DNA of 15,530 nucleotides from Methanosarcinaceae archaeon UBA470 (GTDB lineage: Archaea > Halobacteriota > Methanosarcinia > Methanosarcinales > Methanosarcinaceae): assembly GCA_002508425.1 (NCBI GenBank), contig DAKU01000060.1, positions 1 through 15,530 on the forward strand, read 5' to 3'. Below, one piece after another: positions 13,487 to 15,530 of this stretch. Under the pieces are notes generated by a model. That model worked only from the letters and a program-made list of their open reading frames with translations. It ran no database searches and was not told the DNA's origin. The translations under genes and the position numbers were made by a program. How positions within the stretch are numbered: the stretch's first letter is position 1; every line of letters begins with the position of its first letter.

Positions 13487-15529
13487 TTATCTTCTTCTTA
13501 GGCATCTAGGTCCTAATGCAAAGATTTCCATCATAAGAACGGCAATGCCGAATCCAAATCCCGGAGTCTTTTCTGGCTGTGTTTTGTTCATGCTATTATT
13601 TTCTAAAGCGGCGGATGTTTTTCCCATCTCGTTATTTACAGAGGAAGCAAGTGCTTTTTCTGCAGTGATAGCGAAAGGCGAAAATCCCTGTGTATGTGCT
13701 TCGAATACTACAAAGTCTTCAGTGATGTTTTCCGTAGTGATCGGCAACATCTCCCATGAAGCTCCATTGTATCTCTGCAGCCTGACTTCAGAAGGGTCGA
13801 AGCTATTCAGTTCAATCCATGAATTGTCTACCTTAAACTTTAGTCGTGAATCTTTTATGTTCGTTGGCGTGGCAAATCCAGCCTTACCTACCCAGATATT
13901 GACATATTTGTAGATGTCTCCTTCAGGAGTACTATTCACCAGCTTTGATCGGCTGTTCAACACTTCTATAGTTGATGTGATCTCTCCAGAGTTTTTGAGG
14001 GAATAGAAACTGATTGATTGTATGGGATTCCCTTCCCTTGAAAACTCATAGGTGACATTGGCATTTATTTTTAGATATTGATTATCAACATCTTTCATTG
14101 CTACATTAGCAAAGTCTTCGGCACTTCCTGCACCACCGCCTCCGCCACCACTGCTGCTACTCTTTTTACTAGTGCTGCTTCCGCCCCCGCCGCCACTGCT
14201 GGATGACTTGGTTTTAAGGCTAACATTAACTGCTTTACCCTCAAGTCCATTGTTGTTGTATGGGATCAAAGAATAGTTATAAGTTGTATCGCTAGCCAGA
14301 TTACTATCCACATAGGAAGTTGAACCGCTTATATTTCCAATGGTACTATTGTTCCTGTACATTTTTACAATAGATATATCAGGAGAATTTATCCACGTTA
14401 ATGTTATGGAACTTGAAGTCATATCTTTTCCTGAGAGTTCGGAAATGGTCAGCGGTGCAGTTGTTGTTGCTGAATCATTCATCCATGAAGGATTGATGTT
14501 CCCGGAAGTGTCTACGGTTTTGGTACTTATGGTATGTAATGTTCCTTCAGCCAATCCGGTTGCATTATAGAATTCTTCAGATGTATTTGCGACAAATACA
14601 CCGTCAAAGTATACCATTGCATGCTCGAGATCCATGCCAAGGGGCTTTGTCCATGTCCAGTTGATCCAGCTTGAACCAATTCCTATTTCTTGCAGATTTG
14701 TTACAGATACCGGTGGGGTGATATCTGGTCCTGTTGTCACTTGAAGGATGCCAAGTCCATTAAAAGTGTCAGCAACATATGCATAATTGTCTACTACAGC
14801 AACATCAGTTACCCAATTCTCTGCAGTATTATAGCTGCCTAGAAGTGTCGGAAGTGAAGGATTAGTGATATCCAGTATCACAAGACCATTGTATCGGTCA
14901 GCTACGTATGCATAATTCCCGAATACGGCAGTAGAGTAAGCATAGCCAGAAGTATTATAATTTCCAATAAGTTTTGGAGATGTAGGATCACTGATATCCA
15001 GGATTATAAGGCCATCGTCGCCATCAGCTACATAGGCATATCTATCTGAGACCGTAACATCCTCTGCCTTGCCAGCAGTGTCATAACTTCCAATAAATTT
15101 TGGTAATAGGGGGTCAGTGATATTTACTATTACAATACCATTGATACCATCGGCAACATATATATAATCACCTTCTATGGCTAAGCCTTCTGCAAAGCCA
15201 GCGGTGTCATAAATGCCTGCAGGTGTTGGCAATGTTGGGTCCGTTATATTGAGTATTACAAGTCCATTATAATTGTCGGCGAGGCATACATAATTGCCTT
15301 TTACAGCAACATCAGATGTCAAAGCAGTTGCATTATAATTGCCTATGAGCTCAGGAAATGTTGGGTCTGTGACATCCAGTATTGTAAGGCCATTTCTATA
15401 GTTTGCTACAAAGGCATAATTACCTACTACCTCAATATCATATATTGAATCCCGGGTTTCATAACTGCCAACAAGGGTCGGTGATTCCGGGTCAGCGATG
15501 TCCAGTGTAACAAAGGTTGCATTATCTGC
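13487..15529 (-). CDS. Secreted surface protein: LVIVD beta-propeller, Fn3-like domains, PGF-pre-PGF domain, PGF-CTERM tail (5' end cut by window)
   Basis: The frame is open from the right edge to the TAA at 13487-13489, giving 680 visible residues. A TTG at 15322 is internal, since repeat sequence continues upstream. Visible residues 1-~268 are six to seven blades of 42-43 residues with the core YxYVADxxNGLxILDITDPxxP (LVIVD/YVTN-type propeller). Two Fn3-like domains follow (~271-360, starting ITPPVSVTNL, and ~360-441). Next come a Ser/Gly linker (442-469), the PGF-pre-PGF domain (~470-622, with KYVNIWVGKAGF and GFSPFAIT) and a Thr-rich stalk. The tail starts TPGFG (655) and ends RCLRRR, the sorting signal cut by archaeosortase A with lipid attachment. 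Many N-x-S/T sequons suggest N-glycosylation. The hydrophobic tail segment is broken by Glu and Pro. Signal peptide is outside the window. Function is probably cell-surface binding or S-layer association; no catalytic motif is seen. Confidence 0.88.
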   Translation of the reverse strand, partial: ADNATFVTLDIADPESPTLVGSYETRDSIYDIEVVGNYAFVANYRNGLTILDVTDPTFPELIGNYNATALTSDVAVKGNYVCLADNYNGLVILNITDPTLPTPAGIYDTAGFAEGLAIEGDYIYVADGINGIVIVNITDPLLPKFIGSYDTAGKAEDVTVSDRYAYVADGDDGLIILDISDPTSPKLIGNYNTSGYAYSTAVFGNYAYVADRYNGLVILDITNPSLPTLLGSYNTAENWVTDVAVVDNYAYVADTFNGLGILQVTTGPDITPPVSVTNLQEIGIGSSWINWTWTKPLGMDLEHAMVYFDGVFVANTSEEFYNATGLAEGTLHTISTKTVDTSGNINPSWMNDSATTTAPLTISELSGKDMTSSSITLTWINSPDISIVKMYRNNSTIGNISGSTSYVDSNLASDTTYNYSLIPYNNNGLEGKAVNVSLKTKSSSSGGGGGSSTSKKSSSSGGGGGGAGSAEDFANVAMKDVDNQYLKINANVTYEFSREGNPIQSISFYSLKNSGEITSTIEVLNSRSKLVNSTPEGDIYKYVNIWVGKAGFATPTNIKDSRLKFKVDNSWIELNSFDPSEVRLQRYNGASWEMLPITTENITEDFVVFEAHTQGFSPFAITAEKALASSVNNEMGKTSAALENNSMNKTQPEKTPGFGFGIAVLMMEIFALGPRCLRRR
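14123..14206 (-). repeat. Low-complexity Ser/Gly linker, duplicated SSSSGGGGG unit
   Basis: Visible residues 442-469 of the surface protein contain SSSSGGGGG, then SSTSKK, then SSSSGGGGGG. The underlying DNA has GCC/GCT-type triplets that are nearly repeated. Such linkers are usual just before PGF-pre-PGF domains in Methanosarcinaceae surface proteins. They are prone to length change by slippage. Confidence 0.75.
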
Positions 15530-15530
15530 T
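14726..15530 (-). repeat. Tandem ~126-bp coding repeats (beta-propeller blades)
   Basis: Blades start at visible residues 38, 80, 122, 164, 206 and 249, a spacing of 42, 42, 42, 42 and 43 codons. A partial blade lies before residue 38. Conserved positions include YxYVAD, NGL.IL, ITDPxLP and GxYxT. The repeats diverge at DNA level but the phrases for DITDP and YVAD recur, which could support unequal recombination. The array continues beyond the window. Confidence 0.8.

Noticed and set aside
13461..13913. 150-residue plus-strand frame opposite the 3' end of the surface-protein gene
   Set aside because: It is antisense to the PGF-pre-PGF domain, starts in the GC-rich hairpin region and shows no recognisable domain.
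15322..15322. TTG at 15322 as the true start of the surface protein
   Set aside because: In-frame propeller sequence continues upstream to the window edge and no signal peptide follows this codon.
14123..15530. Possible CRISPR-like or mobile repeat array
   Set aside because: The repeats are coding, in frame, diverged and match propeller blades and a Ser/Gly linker. No constant repeats with unique spacers are present.

Overview
The window reads as archaeal, most likely a methylotrophic methanogen of the Methanosarcinaceae (Methanolobus / Methanomethylovorans / Methanococcoides-like). The grounds are a three-gene VOR-type 2-oxoacid:ferredoxin oxidoreductase with a fused beta/gamma subunit, tandem ADP-dependent sugar kinases, an archaeal OGG-type glycosylase, a PGF-pre-PGF/PGF-CTERM surface protein, AT-rich TATA-like promoters, GGAGG/GGTG ribosome binding sites and ATGA start/stop overlaps. 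The genus is inference; no rRNA or other marker is present.

Region 1 (1-5121, all minus strand; transcription runs from 5121 toward 1). An XRE-cupin regulator and an AMP-forming acyl-CoA synthetase lie 15 nt apart. A 167-nt gap follows, with a TATA-like element and a hairpin plus U-tract. Then come vorC (two [4Fe-4S] delta subunit), vorB (alpha) and vorA (fused beta/gamma), with vorB/vorA overlapping as ATGA. vorA runs off the left edge about a dozen codons before its expected stop. Together they suggest activation of a short, probably branched or aryl, carboxylic acid to its CoA thioester. VOR would then interconvert the thioester with the 2-oxoacid using ferredoxin (amino-acid biosynthesis from exogenous acids, or the reverse).

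Region 2 (5122-6859). A 292-nt divergent intergenic region carries a TATA box and a 6-2-6 inverted repeat. It leads into a plus-strand polytopic membrane protein. The C-terminal half is DUF92 (VTE6-like). The N-terminal half looks like the SEC59/VTE5 polyprenol kinase family, so the protein may be a fused isoprenoid-alcohol salvage kinase.

Region 3 (6957-13378, plus strand). The order is argC, a two-CBS-domain protein, argJ, two tandem ADP-dependent phosphofructokinase/glucokinase paralogues and an OGG1-type 8-oxoguanine DNA glycosylase. Gaps are 29, -4, 35, 12 and 11 nt, so the six genes may form one transcription unit joining arginine biosynthesis, sugar phosphorylation and DNA repair.

Region 4 (13379-15530). 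A 108-nt convergent intergenic region holds two short hairpins. Beyond it a minus-strand surface protein enters from the right edge: YVTN/LVIVD-type beta-propeller blades, two Fn3-like domains, a Gly/Ser linker, a PGF-pre-PGF domain and a C-terminal sorting tail.

No insertion sequences, CRISPR arrays, tRNAs or rRNAs were seen. The region looks like chromosomal core with a few lineage-specific arrangements.
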